Shown here in pieces: positions 8,568 to 17,740 of a DNA stretch of 45,181 nucleotides (within the stretch, counting starts at the first letter, position 1; the number at the start of each line of letters is the position of its first letter). The notes below the pieces were generated by a model. The model had not been told where the DNA came from and did no database searches. It saw only the letters and a list, made by a program, of their open reading frames with translations. This DNA comes from JBAZOY01 sp041648505 (GTDB lineage: Bacteria > Desulfobacterota > Syntrophia > Syntrophales > CG2-30-49-12), in contig JBAZOY010000012.1 in the NCBI GenBank assembly GCA_041648505.1, forward strand, positions 1-45,181, given 5' to 3'. Both the position numbers and the translations under genes were made by a program.

Positions 8568-9134
8568 TTAATTTTCTTTGGGATAAATTGTAGCCGTTAC
8601 CCTTTTGTTTTTAGCGCCTTCGACAATTCCTCTGTTTTCGTCCAGAAAAATTATAACTTTTTCGCCATGGATGATATTTTTCCCCTCCTGTAAGACAGAA
8701 TTCCCCGAGATCAAGATTTTCTGCGTATCCTGGTAAAAGACGGCAGTATCTCCCGTTACAATCCTGTCACCCTGCAGGATTTTTACATTTCCCTCTGCCT
8801 CAATCTTCTCCAAATCTTGTCTATTGGTGGTCCCTCCGGCCCCCTTTTTTTCAAAATCTGAAGGACCATTTCTATAGTAGAGAAGGAGGCGATCTGACTT
8901 TATGGTCATATCACCACGGTTAGCCACGGCATTGCCTGAAAATATGACTAGCTTTTTTTCATTATATGCTTCCAGACGATCAGACAAGATCTTTATCGGT
9001 TGGGCTTCTCCTGTATTTAATTTGCGCTCCGCCCCTCTCTTCCCTGCATACAGGTATGAAAAAGGGGAAAGTATCAGCAAAACAATAAATAAAGCTATCG
9101 TATTTTTCATCATGTGTGTATAGAGCTTGGTCAT
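8568..9134 (-). CDS. lptA: LPS transport periplasmic bridge protein LptA
   Basis: Periplasmic beta-jellyroll protein that forms the bridge carrying LPS from LptC to LptD. The mature part is an OstA-like domain (residues ~40-185) with the repeating NAVANRGDMTIKSDRL, VTGDTAVFY and IHGEKVIIFLDE strands. The N-terminus is a signal peptide whose core is ALFIVLLILSPFSYLYA. The first ATG (9134) overlaps the lptC stop by one base, but Met8 or Met9 fits the signal peptide better, and no clear ribosome-binding site decides between them. Confidence 0.9.
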   Translation of the reverse strand: MTKLYTHMMKNTIALFIVLLILSPFSYLYAGKRGAERKLNTGEAQPIKILSDRLEAYNEKKLVIFSGNAVANRGDMTIKSDRLLLYYRNGPSDFEKKGAGGTTNRQDLEKIEAEGNVKILQGDRIVTGDTAVFYQDTQKILISGNSVLQEGKNIIHGEKVIIFLDENRGIVEGAKNKRVTATIYPKEN

Positions 9135-9709
9135 TATTTTACCAATGCGCTTACTCTCGAAAACAGTTTTAACTCTTCGCTTCTCAAGAAAAGTGACATT
9201 CCTACTCCCTTAACCTGCATCCGGGGGTTCTCCATCAAAATGGCAGAGTTGGTATGGAGTTTTTTGTCCCCGTGGGAATAGGACAGGTGATCTGTTGTAA
9301 AGCGGTTGCCATTATCAGAGACGATTTCAATATTACCGGCGACTTCTATGTCCTTTGTGTCTGTATTTAACTGACCTCTGTCACCTGTCATGACAAAGGT
9401 TTTCCCTCCCTTCGCCTCCATTGTTACGTTAACCTTATCAAACAATATAAGGCTTTCCTTTTTGAGATATCTTGCCGTATCCGCTTTGATCTCCCATTTT
9501 GCATCAGAATTACCGGTCTCCGTATAATGGACATTCTTTAGCTGAAGATCAACATTGTCCGGTAAAACTCTCAGCAGCGTTTTAGGGGATGTCCTCATCT
9601 TATCCGTGACCATCAGACCAATGATCACCAATAAAATCACCATTATTACCGCCGTGATAATAACGCCCCCTTTTTTCCTAAGTTTCATATAGCCCATCAA
9701 GTCAAGCAC
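9134..9709 (-). CDS. lptC: LPS export inner-membrane protein LptC
   Basis: Bitopic inner-membrane protein that receives LPS from LptB2FG and passes it to LptA. One membrane helix (residues ~15-34, VIITAVIMVILLVIIGLMV) follows a short basic cytoplasmic start. The rest is a periplasmic LptC/OstA-like domain (GDRGQLNTDTKDIEVAGNIEI, FTTDHLSYSHGDKKLH). The 191-residue frame opens with GTG at 9709; ATG codons at 9697 and 9688 are alternative starts, and none has a strong ribosome-binding site. It overlaps lptA by one base. The 237 bp upstream, before kdsC, contains no recognisable gene. Confidence 0.88.
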   Translation of the reverse strand: MLDLMGYMKLRKKGGVIITAVIMVILLVIIGLMVTDKMRTSPKTLLRVLPDNVDLQLKNVHYTETGNSDAKWEIKADTARYLKKESLILFDKVNVTMEAKGGKTFVMTGDRGQLNTDTKDIEVAGNIEIVSDNGNRFTTDHLSYSHGDKKLHTNSAILMENPRMQVKGVGMSLFLRSEELKLFSRVSALVK

Positions 9710-9946
9710 CCAAAGTTGTTAATATTACCCGGGACTCAGGAGCCGTAATTCAAAATAGAACAAATTTTGTGTGTCTGAAGTAACTTAATGATTTCTTCGA
9801 TATGTAGATAAAACAAATTGGAGTGCCTTTTATCGGACAATTAAATATTGGAAATACTGCATCGGTTTTCTTTTTATTCCGGATCCCGATTCCTGAGTAG
9901 TTCTACTATTTTTTATACCACCCGCTTCAAGACAAGTAAAGCAAAA

Positions 9947-10489
9947 CTAAACAAACTCGTATTTTGCGGCTACCTCATGCCACTTTTCCTGCGCTTTGAG
10001 GATAATCTCGCATACCTCTCTGACAGCTCCCTTCCCGCCATTCTTTTCTGTAATATAATCGGCAACCTTCTTGGCCTCTTCCACCGCATCCGCTACGGCT
10101 ACAGAAAATCCAACCCTTCTTAGCAGGGAGACATCAACAATATCATCCCCCACATATGCCACTTGGTTTCTCTCTATGTTTCTCTTTGTGATAATCTCTT
10201 CAAACACCGTTACCTTGTCCCGTATACCCTGATGCACCTCGCCTATGCCAAGGTCCTTAGCACGATGCTCCACAACATCTGATCTTCTGCCCGTTAAAAA
10301 AATAACATCTATGCCATACCTCATCAGGATTTTAAGCCCGTGCCCATCCCTTACATCAAAATGTTTCGTCTCCTGTCCGCTATCATTCATGATGATCCTG
10401 CCATCAGTCAAGACACCATCAACATCAAGGATCAATAGACTAATGCGCCTGATCTTCTTAACCAATTCTTCGTCTAAAACATCGAACAT
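9947..10489 (-). CDS. kdsC: 3-deoxy-D-manno-octulosonate 8-phosphate phosphatase KdsC
   Basis: HAD-family phosphatase that removes phosphate from Kdo-8-P, the step after KdsA in making the Kdo of LPS inner core. Motif I is DVDGVLTDG (catalytic Asp pair), motif II is FLTGRRSD, and motif III/IV is VGDDIVDVSLL. It is a 180-residue cap-less C0 HAD of normal length. The ATG follows AAGGAG at good spacing. It lies 28 bp after kdsA and is part of the same pathway and probably the same transcript. Confidence 0.95.
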   Translation of the reverse strand: MFDVLDEELVKKIRRISLLILDVDGVLTDGRIIMNDSGQETKHFDVRDGHGLKILMRYGIDVIFLTGRRSDVVEHRAKDLGIGEVHQGIRDKVTVFEEIITKRNIERNQVAYVGDDIVDVSLLRRVGFSVAVADAVEEAKKVADYITEKNGGKGAVREVCEIILKAQEKWHEVAAKYEFV

Positions 10490-10517
10490 TTTATATTACT
10501 CCTTACAGAGATCCAAT

Positions 10518-11345
10518 TCATGATCGGGGTCTCTTTACAACTTCATCAATATCTTTCAGCTTATAGAGGAGGACGGAAAGCGAAGCAAGGGATAGGGAAT
10601 TAGGACCATCGCACAGGGCACGTTCAGGATCCGGGTGCACCTCCAGAAAGAGGCCGTCAATTCCTACAGCAACAGCTGCCTGTGACAGATAGGGCACCAT
10701 CTCTCTCTGGCCGCCGGAGGCTGTCCCCGCTCCACCGGGAAGCTGGACACTGTGAGTAGCGTCAAAGACCACGGGGTAACCCATTTCTCTCATGACAGGA
10801 AGGGCACGAAAGTCCGCAACAAGATTATTGTAACCGAAACTCGTTCCCCTCTCCGTGATCATAATATTTTTATTCCCCGTTGATGATGCCTTGGCCAGGA
10901 TATTGGCAACATCCCATGGAGCAAGGAACTGGCCCTTTTTGATATTGATACATCTGGCCTTTCCGGCAACCTCGATAACAAAATCGGTCTGCCGACAGAG
11001 AAAAGCCGGCACCTGCAGCACATCCAGGACTTCTGCTGCTCCTTCAATTTCTTCAAAACGATGGACATCGGAAAGCAGGAGAACCCCGAGTTCCTTTTTA
11101 ATATTCTTCAGGATAGCAAGACCTTTAGTAAAACCGGGACCCCGGTAAGAATCTTTTGAAGTCCGGTTTGCCTTGTCATACGAGGCCTTGAAGATGAAAG
11201 GTATCCCTAATCTCCCGGTAAGGTTTCTCAGGAATAAGGCAATTCCCCTCGTTTTCTCTTCATCCTCGATCACGCAGGGACCGGCAATCAATACGAAGGG
11301 AGCCCCTCCCCCCATTACAAAATTATCTAAAATAATCTGTTTCAT
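10518..11345 (-). CDS. kdsA: 3-deoxy-D-manno-octulosonate 8-phosphate synthase KdsA
   Basis: Condenses phosphoenolpyruvate with arabinose-5-phosphate to form Kdo-8-phosphate. A 275-residue TIM barrel with family motifs FKASYDKANRTS, LSDVHRFEE, VPAFLCRQTDF, ITERGTSFGYNNLV and FDATHSVQLPG. Cys24 in AGPCVIED is the metal-binding cysteine that marks the metal-dependent class II enzymes; metal-independent homologues carry Asn there. This assignment is an inference from the motif. It is followed at 28 bp by kdsC and preceded at 35 bp by the TPR gene. Confidence 0.96.
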   Translation of the reverse strand: MKQIILDNFVMGGGAPFVLIAGPCVIEDEEKTRGIALFLRNLTGRLGIPFIFKASYDKANRTSKDSYRGPGFTKGLAILKNIKKELGVLLLSDVHRFEEIEGAAEVLDVLQVPAFLCRQTDFVIEVAGKARCINIKKGQFLAPWDVANILAKASSTGNKNIMITERGTSFGYNNLVADFRALPVMREMGYPVVFDATHSVQLPGGAGTASGGQREMVPYLSQAAVAVGIDGLFLEVHPDPERALCDGPNSLSLASLSVLLYKLKDIDEVVKRPRS

Positions 11346-11380
11346 CTGCAGGTTCCAACAATAAATAGAACAAATTACCG

Positions 11381-13396
11381 TTATTGATGCTTTTGTTGTA
11401 ACATCTTTATCTTCATCTGGGGAATCTTTCTTGCGGCTTTATCAGAATCAGGGTTCAATTCATAGGCTTTTTTATATGCCGTAAAAGCCTCCTGATACAT
11501 CTCTTTCTTCTCATAGGCTGCACCCAGATTCAGATAGGTTACATCATCCTCCGGATCATACCTTATTGCTTTCTTGTAATATTCAATTTCGCTGCTCATA
11601 TCCCCGGTAAGACCATAGGCATATCCAAGCCTTGAATAAATAGCTGCCTTCCGTGGTGTCAGTTTAATCATCTTTTTATATGTCTTGATGGCATTACCGT
11701 ACAGTTTTTTCTCCATATAATAACAGACCATGGTGTCCAATGACTCCATGGTCGGATGAGAAGAGGCAAGCTTCTCATATTCAGAAACTGCTTTTTTTGT
11801 CATGCCCAGTTTATCATAGTTAAAGGCTAGATTGTAACGCAACTGGGGTTCTTTGTTTCCATATAGAATTGCTTTTTCATAGTTTTCACAGGATTCCCTG
11901 TATTTCTTTAACTCTCCATAGGCAAAGCCTAGATTTGCATGTATGGCTGCCTTTTTATCTGATTTTTTGACAATTTTCTCATAATAGCTGATTGCCTGAA
12001 CGTATTGTTCATCTTTAAAATTGACCTCCGCCATTCTCTCCATTGCGTCGGGATCACCGGGTTTCATCTTGAGAAACTTTAGATATTCGGAAGCCGCTTC
12101 CTTGTAACGCTTTCCTTTTTCATAAACCGCTGCCAGATTAAAGTGGACAACCGGCTCTTTTGGATTCAGCGCTATTGATTTCCGATAATTTTCTATTTCT
12201 TCTTTTAATAACCCCTTACCGCCATAGGCGAGCCCTATATTGGCATAGGCTGAAGCATTGCGTGGCTGCCTGCGGAGGATTTCCTTGTACACCTTTATCA
12301 CCTCGTCATAATTTCCAGTTTTTAATGAAAGATCAGCTAAGGCAATCCGGGCATGGTCTGTCTCCGGTGCCTTTTTCAGGATAACTCTGTACTGGCTGGC
12401 AGCTTCGTTGATTGTTCCGGTTTTTTCATAGGCTTCTCCCAATTTGTACCTTATCGTAAGGTCGTCTGGATTTAATCTCAGTGATTCTTTATAGTTTTCT
12501 ACAGCCTTTTGCCAATTCCCCAGATTGCTGTAGGCAAAGGCCATACCGGCAAAAGCAGAGGCATCTTCAGGATTGATTCTCACCAAATCTGTACATGTCT
12601 TAATAACATTGCCGTATTCTCTTCTTTTCATGTAACACTTTGCAAGTTCCGTCAATGCGGAAAGATCGTCCGGTTTAAGGGCCAGGATATCCCTGTACTG
12701 AGTAATTGCCTCTCCTATCTTGCCCTGCCGAAGGTAAAGTTCAGCCAGCATTTTACGAACACCGGTATCCTCTTTATTCATGGCAATAGCTTGTTTGAGA
12801 TAGTCGATCTGTAACCGCCGATCCTCCGTACTTTTGGCATGTCTGAGCCAATCCTGAGAAGTTACAGTTACTCGAACAGGGATGACGGCGATTATTTTAT
12901 CAACATATCTTACGTCAATCCTGTAGTCCGAGACGGCGACACCTCCCCTTTTAACTTTTCCTGTCATAATAGTTCTGTCGACAAGGTCAATGCCCTTCAG
13001 CAATACCCTGAAGTCGTCTCGATCTCCGAGGTCTTCAATATCAACCGAAATTTTCCTGCTAAACAGGGCATCAGTCGAAATATCTTTAATGACAAATTCG
13101 TCACGGTAGGAAACATCAAAAATATCGCTCTTTGTAAGCCTGAAATCCTTTCCGTTCTTCTCTATTTTCAGGTAATAAAACTGCGGTGTATGTCCGAGAA
13201 AGAAAAAGGAAAAAGTGTTTTTTACTCTCGAGGCGAGAAAGGATAGATGTCGACCTTTTTCCGGCCAGAAATAGTTGGCCATAAACGCACCGGCAAAGAG
13301 AATCACCACAGCCAGGGAGACAATTTTTAAGGCTGTGCTTATCCTGCCCCGCTTTTTTTCTACCCTTCTTCTGTTTCTCCTGTCTCTAATACTCAT
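11381..13396 (-). CDS. Membrane-anchored tetratricopeptide-repeat protein
   Basis: A 671-residue protein of unknown specific role. The N-terminus is basic (MSIRDRRNRRRVEKKRGR) and is followed by a single membrane helix (~23-44), so it is probably a signal anchor with the bulk in the periplasm. Residues ~65-190 are a non-repeat beta-rich region. From ~195 to 665 there are about a dozen or more 34-residue TPR units with the usual W/L-G-Y-A-P pattern (for example NPEDASAFAGMAFAYSNLG). TPRs form a protein-binding solenoid. It sits between xerD (15 bp) and kdsA (35 bp) on the same strand, which suggests an envelope-assembly scaffold, but that is inference. Confidence 0.85.
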   Translation of the reverse strand: MSIRDRRNRRRVEKKRGRISTALKIVSLAVVILFAGAFMANYFWPEKGRHLSFLASRVKNTFSFFFLGHTPQFYYLKIEKNGKDFRLTKSDIFDVSYRDEFVIKDISTDALFSRKISVDIEDLGDRDDFRVLLKGIDLVDRTIMTGKVKRGGVAVSDYRIDVRYVDKIIAVIPVRVTVTSQDWLRHAKSTEDRRLQIDYLKQAIAMNKEDTGVRKMLAELYLRQGKIGEAITQYRDILALKPDDLSALTELAKCYMKRREYGNVIKTCTDLVRINPEDASAFAGMAFAYSNLGNWQKAVENYKESLRLNPDDLTIRYKLGEAYEKTGTINEAASQYRVILKKAPETDHARIALADLSLKTGNYDEVIKVYKEILRRQPRNASAYANIGLAYGGKGLLKEEIENYRKSIALNPKEPVVHFNLAAVYEKGKRYKEAASEYLKFLKMKPGDPDAMERMAEVNFKDEQYVQAISYYEKIVKKSDKKAAIHANLGFAYGELKKYRESCENYEKAILYGNKEPQLRYNLAFNYDKLGMTKKAVSEYEKLASSHPTMESLDTMVCYYMEKKLYGNAIKTYKKMIKLTPRKAAIYSRLGYAYGLTGDMSSEIEYYKKAIRYDPEDDVTYLNLGAAYEKKEMYQEAFTAYKKAYELNPDSDKAARKIPQMKIKMLQQKHQ

Positions 13397-13411
13397 ATCT
13401 ATTATAATTTC

Positions 13412-14299
13412 CTAACCCCTTGGATGATATCTCCGATGAATCTCCTTCAACCTTTCGCGGGTAACGTGGGTGTAAATCTGGGTTGTCGCTATATCTGCAT
13501 GTCCCAGCATAAACTGGACAGAGCGAAGATCAGCCCCCCCCTCTAAAAGATGAGAGGCAAAAGAGTGTCTAAAAGTGTGGGGATGGATTTTTTTGCCCAA
13601 TTTGGATTTTAGGGCGTACTCTCTTAGAATCTTCCATAATCCCTGTCGGGTCAGGCCGTTACCGGATCTGTTCAGAAAAAGTATATCGGACGATCGCCCC
13701 TTTAAGAAACTACATCTTGCTTCATCTACATATTGCCTTAAATGACCATACGCCGATTTACCAACAGGTACAATTCTTTCTTTATTACCCTTTCCTATCG
13801 TGACCAGATACCCTACCTGCCAGTTAATGCTGTTAACAGTAAGGGATATAAGCTCTGAAACACGGATCCCCGTTGCATACAGCAGCTCTAACATGGCCGT
13901 ATCCCTTATGGCAGAAGGAGTTTTTACCCCTGGCTGTGCAAGAAGCAGATTCATTTCCTCCTGACTCAGGGTATCGGGTAGACGCATCCATACCTTTGCC
14001 AATTCAATGTTTGCCACAGGGTTTTGTTCAACCTTTTTTTCTCGAAGGAGAAATTTATAGAACCCTCTTATGGCTGCCAGACCCCTGTTGACAGAATTCT
14101 CTGTTAAACCGTTTTTTCTTAACCCGGCGAGATAAGAAATTACATTATCGGAGGTAATATCGGCAATAGCTTGAATGCCTAACCTTTTGACAAAACAAAC
14201 ATATCTATTCAGATCTCGACCGTAAGCCTCGATAGTATTATAAGATGCCCCTTTTTCCACAGTGAGAAAATTTAAATACTCATCAATTAAATTGTCCAT
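13412..14299 (-). CDS. xerD: Tyrosine site-specific recombinase, XerC/XerD type
   Basis: Resolves chromosome dimers at dif together with a partner recombinase and FtsK. The N-terminal SAM-like core-binding domain spans ~1-90. The catalytic domain carries the full set: Arg146 (GIRVSEL), Lys170, His241-x-x-Arg244 (HTFRHSF), His267 (LGHADI) and nucleophile Tyr276 (TQIYTHV). At 295 residues it has normal Xer length. XerC versus XerD cannot be decided with certainty; the sequence looks more XerD-like. ftsK lies about 22 kb away in this window. It starts the minus-strand TPR-kdsA run and is divergent from dprA. Confidence 0.9.
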   Translation of the reverse strand: MDNLIDEYLNFLTVEKGASYNTIEAYGRDLNRYVCFVKRLGIQAIADITSDNVISYLAGLRKNGLTENSVNRGLAAIRGFYKFLLREKKVEQNPVANIELAKVWMRLPDTLSQEEMNLLLAQPGVKTPSAIRDTAMLELLYATGIRVSELISLTVNSINWQVGYLVTIGKGNKERIVPVGKSAYGHLRQYVDEARCSFLKGRSSDILFLNRSGNGLTRQGLWKILREYALKSKLGKKIHPHTFRHSFASHLLEGGADLRSVQFMLGHADIATTQIYTHVTRERLKEIHRRYHPRG

Positions 14300-14435
14300 A
14301 ATAATTCTTAACGTAAATAAAAGTGGGATGCAAATTTTTTTAATCCCGAATTATTTCTGCTTTTACGCCCGGAGCTTGGCGCTGAGCACCTTGTCGGCAA
14401 AACCTTCGAGTAGAAGCCCCGCGGAACACTTTTTG

Positions 14436-14463
14436 TTGACAAAAAACCGGTTCACTCTATAGT
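14436..14463 (+). promoter_or_regulatory. Predicted sigma-70-type promoter of dprA
   Basis: A perfect -35 TTGACA (14436-14441) and a -10 TATAGT (14458-14463) are separated by 16 bp. Transcription would begin about 100 bp before the dprA ATG. The rest of the 14300-14567 gap shows no convincing gene. Confidence 0.55.
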
Positions 14464-14567
14464 ATTTCTGTAAATGTTCACTGTATCGAAAAAGATGAGC
14501 ACCAATGAATACAATTTTTAAAGCTCCCGTTAGAGGAACAGCCAGGTAGGAGGGATCTTTCAAGAAA

Positions 14568-15731
14568 ATGGAGCATCACGATCTGAGATACTGGCTCGCC
14601 TTGAAATTTGTTGATGGTGTGGGAAATGTCGGTTTTAAAGCCTTAACAGGCGCCCTCGGCTCCCCTCGGAATGTATTCCATGAAACCATCAACAACCTAA
14701 AAATGGTCCCAGGTCTTGGTAAGAAAGCGGCAGCCAATATAAAAGCATTCAACGACTGGGGAAGAGTTGAAAAGGAGATGGAAACCGCTCAAGAGCTGAA
14801 TGTTTCCCTCGTTACGTTCCATGATCCTCGATATCCGAAAGCCCTCCTGAACATCTATGATCCTCCCCCCTTACTCTATGTTAAGGGTACCCTGAGAGAA
14901 GAGGATATCAATGTTGCCGTTGTGGGTTCGAGGGTGGCTAGTACCTACGGCAAATTTGTCACAGAGAGGCTCTGTCGTGAGCTTGTGTTGAATGGCATTA
15001 CTGTGGTAAGTGGCATGGCCAGGGGAATTGATTCGGCAGCCCACAGGGGTGCCATCGCCGCTAAGGGCAGAACCATAGCTGTTTTAGGCTCCGGTCTTGA
15101 TGTTGTTTATCCGCCGGAAAATGAAAAACTTTTCATGGAAATTGCCGGACATGGAGCCGTCATCACCGAATTTCCTTTCGGCACTCCGCCTCATGGAACA
15201 AACTTTCCCGCAAGAAACAGGATCATCAGCGGCGTTTCCAGTGGCGTGGTGGTTGTCGAAGCAGGAGAGAAAAGCGGGTCCCTGATCACGGCAAGGCTCG
15301 CCCTGGAGCAGGGGCGAGAAGTATTTGCCGTACCGGGCAGTATAGATACCACCGGTTCGAAAGGAACACACAGACTGATCAAACAGGGAGCAAAACTGAT
15401 AGAGAATATTCACGATATTATCGAAGAGATACTTCCCCAGTTGGAGAGGGGGTTACAGGACAACACCCGGCAGGCGAAAAACTCACGGCAGGATGATGCC
15501 GCGCAGGGAAAAGAAATACCTTCCCTAATGGAAGTGAGCGGGCTAACTGAAGCAGAGATGATCATATTAAAGCAGCTCTCCTCAGAACCGGTTGGTGTGG
15601 ACAGTATCATTGCCTCTACGAGGCTGAAAGTCAATGATGTCCTGAATCTGCTGTTGAACATGGAATTAAAAGGTCTCGTCAAGCAACTCCCTGGGAAATT
15701 ATTTATACGCACCCGCTGTTGTCCAAATTAG
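14568..15731 (+). CDS. dprA: DNA-processing protein DprA (Smf)
   Basis: Loads RecA onto incoming single-stranded DNA in natural transformation; it is widespread also in non-competent bacteria. Helix-hairpin-helix-like residues (~30-70, MVPGLGKKAAANI) are followed by the Rossmann-like DprA core: VVGSRVASTYGK, SGMARGIDSAAHRGA, AVLGSGLDVVYPPEN, ITEFPFG, FPARNRIISG and GSLITARLALEQGREVFAVPG. A C-terminal winged-helix domain covers ~315-385. At 387 residues it is the full three-domain form. The start ATG lies 14 nt after an AGGAGG, a little far, so the exact start is slightly uncertain. In many bacteria the next gene is topA; here topA is 15.6 kb downstream. Confidence 0.95.
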   Translation: MEHHDLRYWLALKFVDGVGNVGFKALTGALGSPRNVFHETINNLKMVPGLGKKAAANIKAFNDWGRVEKEMETAQELNVSLVTFHDPRYPKALLNIYDPPPLLYVKGTLREEDINVAVVGSRVASTYGKFVTERLCRELVLNGITVVSGMARGIDSAAHRGAIAAKGRTIAVLGSGLDVVYPPENEKLFMEIAGHGAVITEFPFGTPPHGTNFPARNRIISGVSSGVVVVEAGEKSGSLITARLALEQGREVFAVPGSIDTTGSKGTHRLIKQGAKLIENIHDIIEEILPQLERGLQDNTRQAKNSRQDDAAQGKEIPSLMEVSGLTEAEMIILKQLSSEPVGVDSIIASTRLKVNDVLNLLLNMELKGLVKQLPGKLFIRTRCCPN

Positions 15732-15853
15732 CCTGAGTTATCGATTTTGTTCATTGTAGTCGTTAATAATTACCTTCTCAGGCAGGTACTTCTTTATGCC
15801 GGTGTAAGGGGGGCATATCTGGATTTAACTCATTCCGGACATGAAGCACTGGG

Positions 15854-15979
15854 GTGGCGGCCATCTTTCTGTTGTGCGATTCGGATGAGATAGCCGAGGG
15901 TGTCGCCAAAGTAAAGCAAGACCTGTTCCGATGTCGCAAATGGATCGAGAAGCGGTTTACTGCGGACCGTATTATATAA
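15854..15979 (+). other. Unrecognised 41-codon frame between dprA and the cupin gene
   Basis: The 281-bp gap after dprA contains a short GTG-started frame reading AAIFLLCDSDEIAEGVAKV, then an amphipathic basic end. It has no strong ribosome-binding site. It could be the decayed end of a larger gene, since its composition looks coding, but I do not recognise a family. Confidence 0.2.
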
Positions 15980-16012
15980 GATTACATCGGTGTTTATGAA
16001 AGGATCAGCCAA

Positions 16013-16363
16013 ATGACCGAGCGCGAGGAGCATCGACCCTGGGGCTTTTACGAAATTCTTTCGGATACTCCGGATCACAAAGTTAAGCGGATCACCGTCT
16101 ATCCCGGTCAACGGTTGAGTTACCAGCGCCATTTCCGGCGCTCCGAACACTGGTACGTGATCAGCGGCAAGGCGGTTTTGACAAATAACGGCGAAGACAT
16201 TGAGCTTACATCCGGTCAGGCCATCGATTTACCTGTGAAGACATGGCATCGCATCCGGAACCCGGGAAAGGAAAACATGGTGTTTATCGAAGTTCAGACC
16301 GGCGATTATTTCGGAGAAGATGATATCGAAAGATCGGAAGATGATTATGGGAGGGTTTCTTGA
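16013..16363 (+). CDS. Stand-alone mannose-6-phosphate isomerase-type cupin
   Basis: A 116-residue type II cupin equal to the C-terminal PMI domain of bifunctional ManC/AlgA enzymes. It begins with the family hallmark REEHRPWGFYEIL and contains VYPGQRLSYQRHFRRSEHWYV with metal-ligand His and Glu positions, LPVKTWHRIRNPG, and ends FIEVQTGDYFGEDDIER. It would interconvert fructose-6-phosphate and mannose-6-phosphate, the first step to GDP-mannose. Its partner pyrophosphorylase is encoded 106 bp downstream, so the usual fusion is split into two genes here. Phosphomannomutase is not in the window. Confidence 0.85.
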   Translation: MTEREEHRPWGFYEILSDTPDHKVKRITVYPGQRLSYQRHFRRSEHWYVISGKAVLTNNGEDIELTSGQAIDLPVKTWHRIRNPGKENMVFIEVQTGDYFGEDDIERSEDDYGRVS

Positions 16364-16469
16364 CCTGGGCGGATTCGGCCACGTGCTCCGGAATCTGTTG
16401 ACTTTGGGTACGGCAGCCCTGTGCCTCTTCAACCCCCATCCCGCGCTTTAAATTTGATAAGGTAAAACA

Positions 16470-17555
16470 ATGGAGAAGATCGATAACAATGTGGTTGTCT
16501 TTATCATGGCCGGAGGAGTGGGTACGCGCTTTTGGCCTCTCAGTACACACGAGAGACCCAAACAGTTTATACAGCTCTTCGACGATCGAAGCCTGCTGCA
16601 GAAAAGCTATGACCGTGTGGCGGGGATCGTTCCGGACGACCGAATCATCGTTCTGACCAACGCGAATTTTACCCATTTGGTTGGCGAACAACTTCCACAG
16701 GTGCCTGGTCAAAATATCATCGGCGAACCGGAGCGAAAGGATACTGCCGCTGCGGTTTGCCTTGGCACGTTGATGGCCATGAAACGCTATGGCAACCCGG
16801 TGATCATAGTATTAACAGCGGATCACCTGATAGAGCCTGTCGATGTATTTCAGCAGACCATGCTTTCGGCGGTCAAGGCGGCCCGGCAAACAGGGGTGCT
16901 TTACGCCTTTGGTATCAAACCGATCTATCCGGCCACGGGTTACGGTTATTTAGAAATTGGTGAAAAAACAGCGGAGGATGCCGGCATAGAACACTTCCAT
17001 CTCATCTCCTTCAGAGAAAAGCCGAACACGGAAACCGCCAGGCAATATTTAGAGTCCGGTCGGTACCTGTGGAACTCGGGGATGTTCGTCTGGACCGCGG
17101 ATGCCATTTTCTCCGAACTGAAATTACATCTTCCGGAACATATCGAACACCTGAGCAAAGCCGTTGAAAAAATGGAAACAGCACAATGGGAGGCGACCCT
17201 GCAAAGAGAATTCACAGCACTCAAACGAATCTCCATCGACTTCGCTGTTATGGAGAAAGCACGTGATGTTCGCTGCGTGATGGGTAAATTTTCCTGGAAG
17301 GATATCGGCGGCTGGCTGGCCATACAGGATTTTCTGGCATGCGACGCAAATGGAAATTATTTCAAGGGCCGTCTTCACACTTTGGACGCTAAAGGCAATT
17401 TAGTGTTTTGCGACGATCCGCAAGAGACTCTGGCCATGGTGGGCGTCAGCGATGTAGTGGTTGTAAGGGCGGGGACTAAAACCCTGGTTGTCCACAAAGA
17501 TCACCTGGAAGAAGTGAAACACATTGTGGAATCCATGCCCGCACAACCGGAATGA
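16470..17555 (+). CDS. manC: Mannose-1-phosphate guanylyltransferase
   Basis: Makes GDP-mannose from GTP and mannose-1-phosphate for polysaccharide or glycan synthesis. The nucleotidyltransferase signature IMAGGVGTRFWPLSTHERPKQF is at ~13-34. It is followed by GEPERKDTAAAVCLG, LTADHLIEP, GYGYLEIG, FREKPN, YLWNSGMFVW, ISIDFAVMEK and FSWKDIGGW. The chain is 361 residues, the short form without the fused isomerase domain; the separate cupin upstream supplies that. A possible ribosome-binding site (GATAAGG) precedes the ATG. The gene is convergent with the large membrane protein gene. No glycosyltransferases are adjacent. Confidence 0.94.
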   Translation: MEKIDNNVVVFIMAGGVGTRFWPLSTHERPKQFIQLFDDRSLLQKSYDRVAGIVPDDRIIVLTNANFTHLVGEQLPQVPGQNIIGEPERKDTAAAVCLGTLMAMKRYGNPVIIVLTADHLIEPVDVFQQTMLSAVKAARQTGVLYAFGIKPIYPATGYGYLEIGEKTAEDAGIEHFHLISFREKPNTETARQYLESGRYLWNSGMFVWTADAIFSELKLHLPEHIEHLSKAVEKMETAQWEATLQREFTALKRISIDFAVMEKARDVRCVMGKFSWKDIGGWLAIQDFLACDANGNYFKGRLHTLDAKGNLVFCDDPQETLAMVGVSDVVVVRAGTKTLVVHKDHLEEVKHIVESMPAQPE

Positions 17556-17740
17556 TCAGAATTTACAGGGTATAAGAGTGCTCCCTGAACGTTAAAAAAT
17601 GGTCGCCATCTCATATAGAGATATGGGGATGGAGATATGGATGGAAGTATGGGGACGCACCCCAAAGTTGTGCAGGACAGGTTGCTCGGATCAGGTGATT
17701 GGTCCGAAGTTAAAAAAGGCGGGGCAGCTTAGGAATCAGG

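Noticed and set aside
14363..14563. Minus-strand 66-codon frame upstream of dprA
   Set aside because: It overlaps the clear dprA promoter, has no ribosome-binding site and no recognisable similarity.
16364..16469. Short frame continuing past the cupin gene (MGGFLDLGGFGHVLRN...)
   Set aside because: It overlaps the cupin end in another frame, with no ribosome-binding site and no family match.
17600..17740. GATATGG-rich repetitive stretch and a 91-codon frame after manC
   Set aside because: The repeats are short and irregular, and the frame runs antisense into the large membrane protein gene. It may be an old transposon scar, but nothing definite can be shown.
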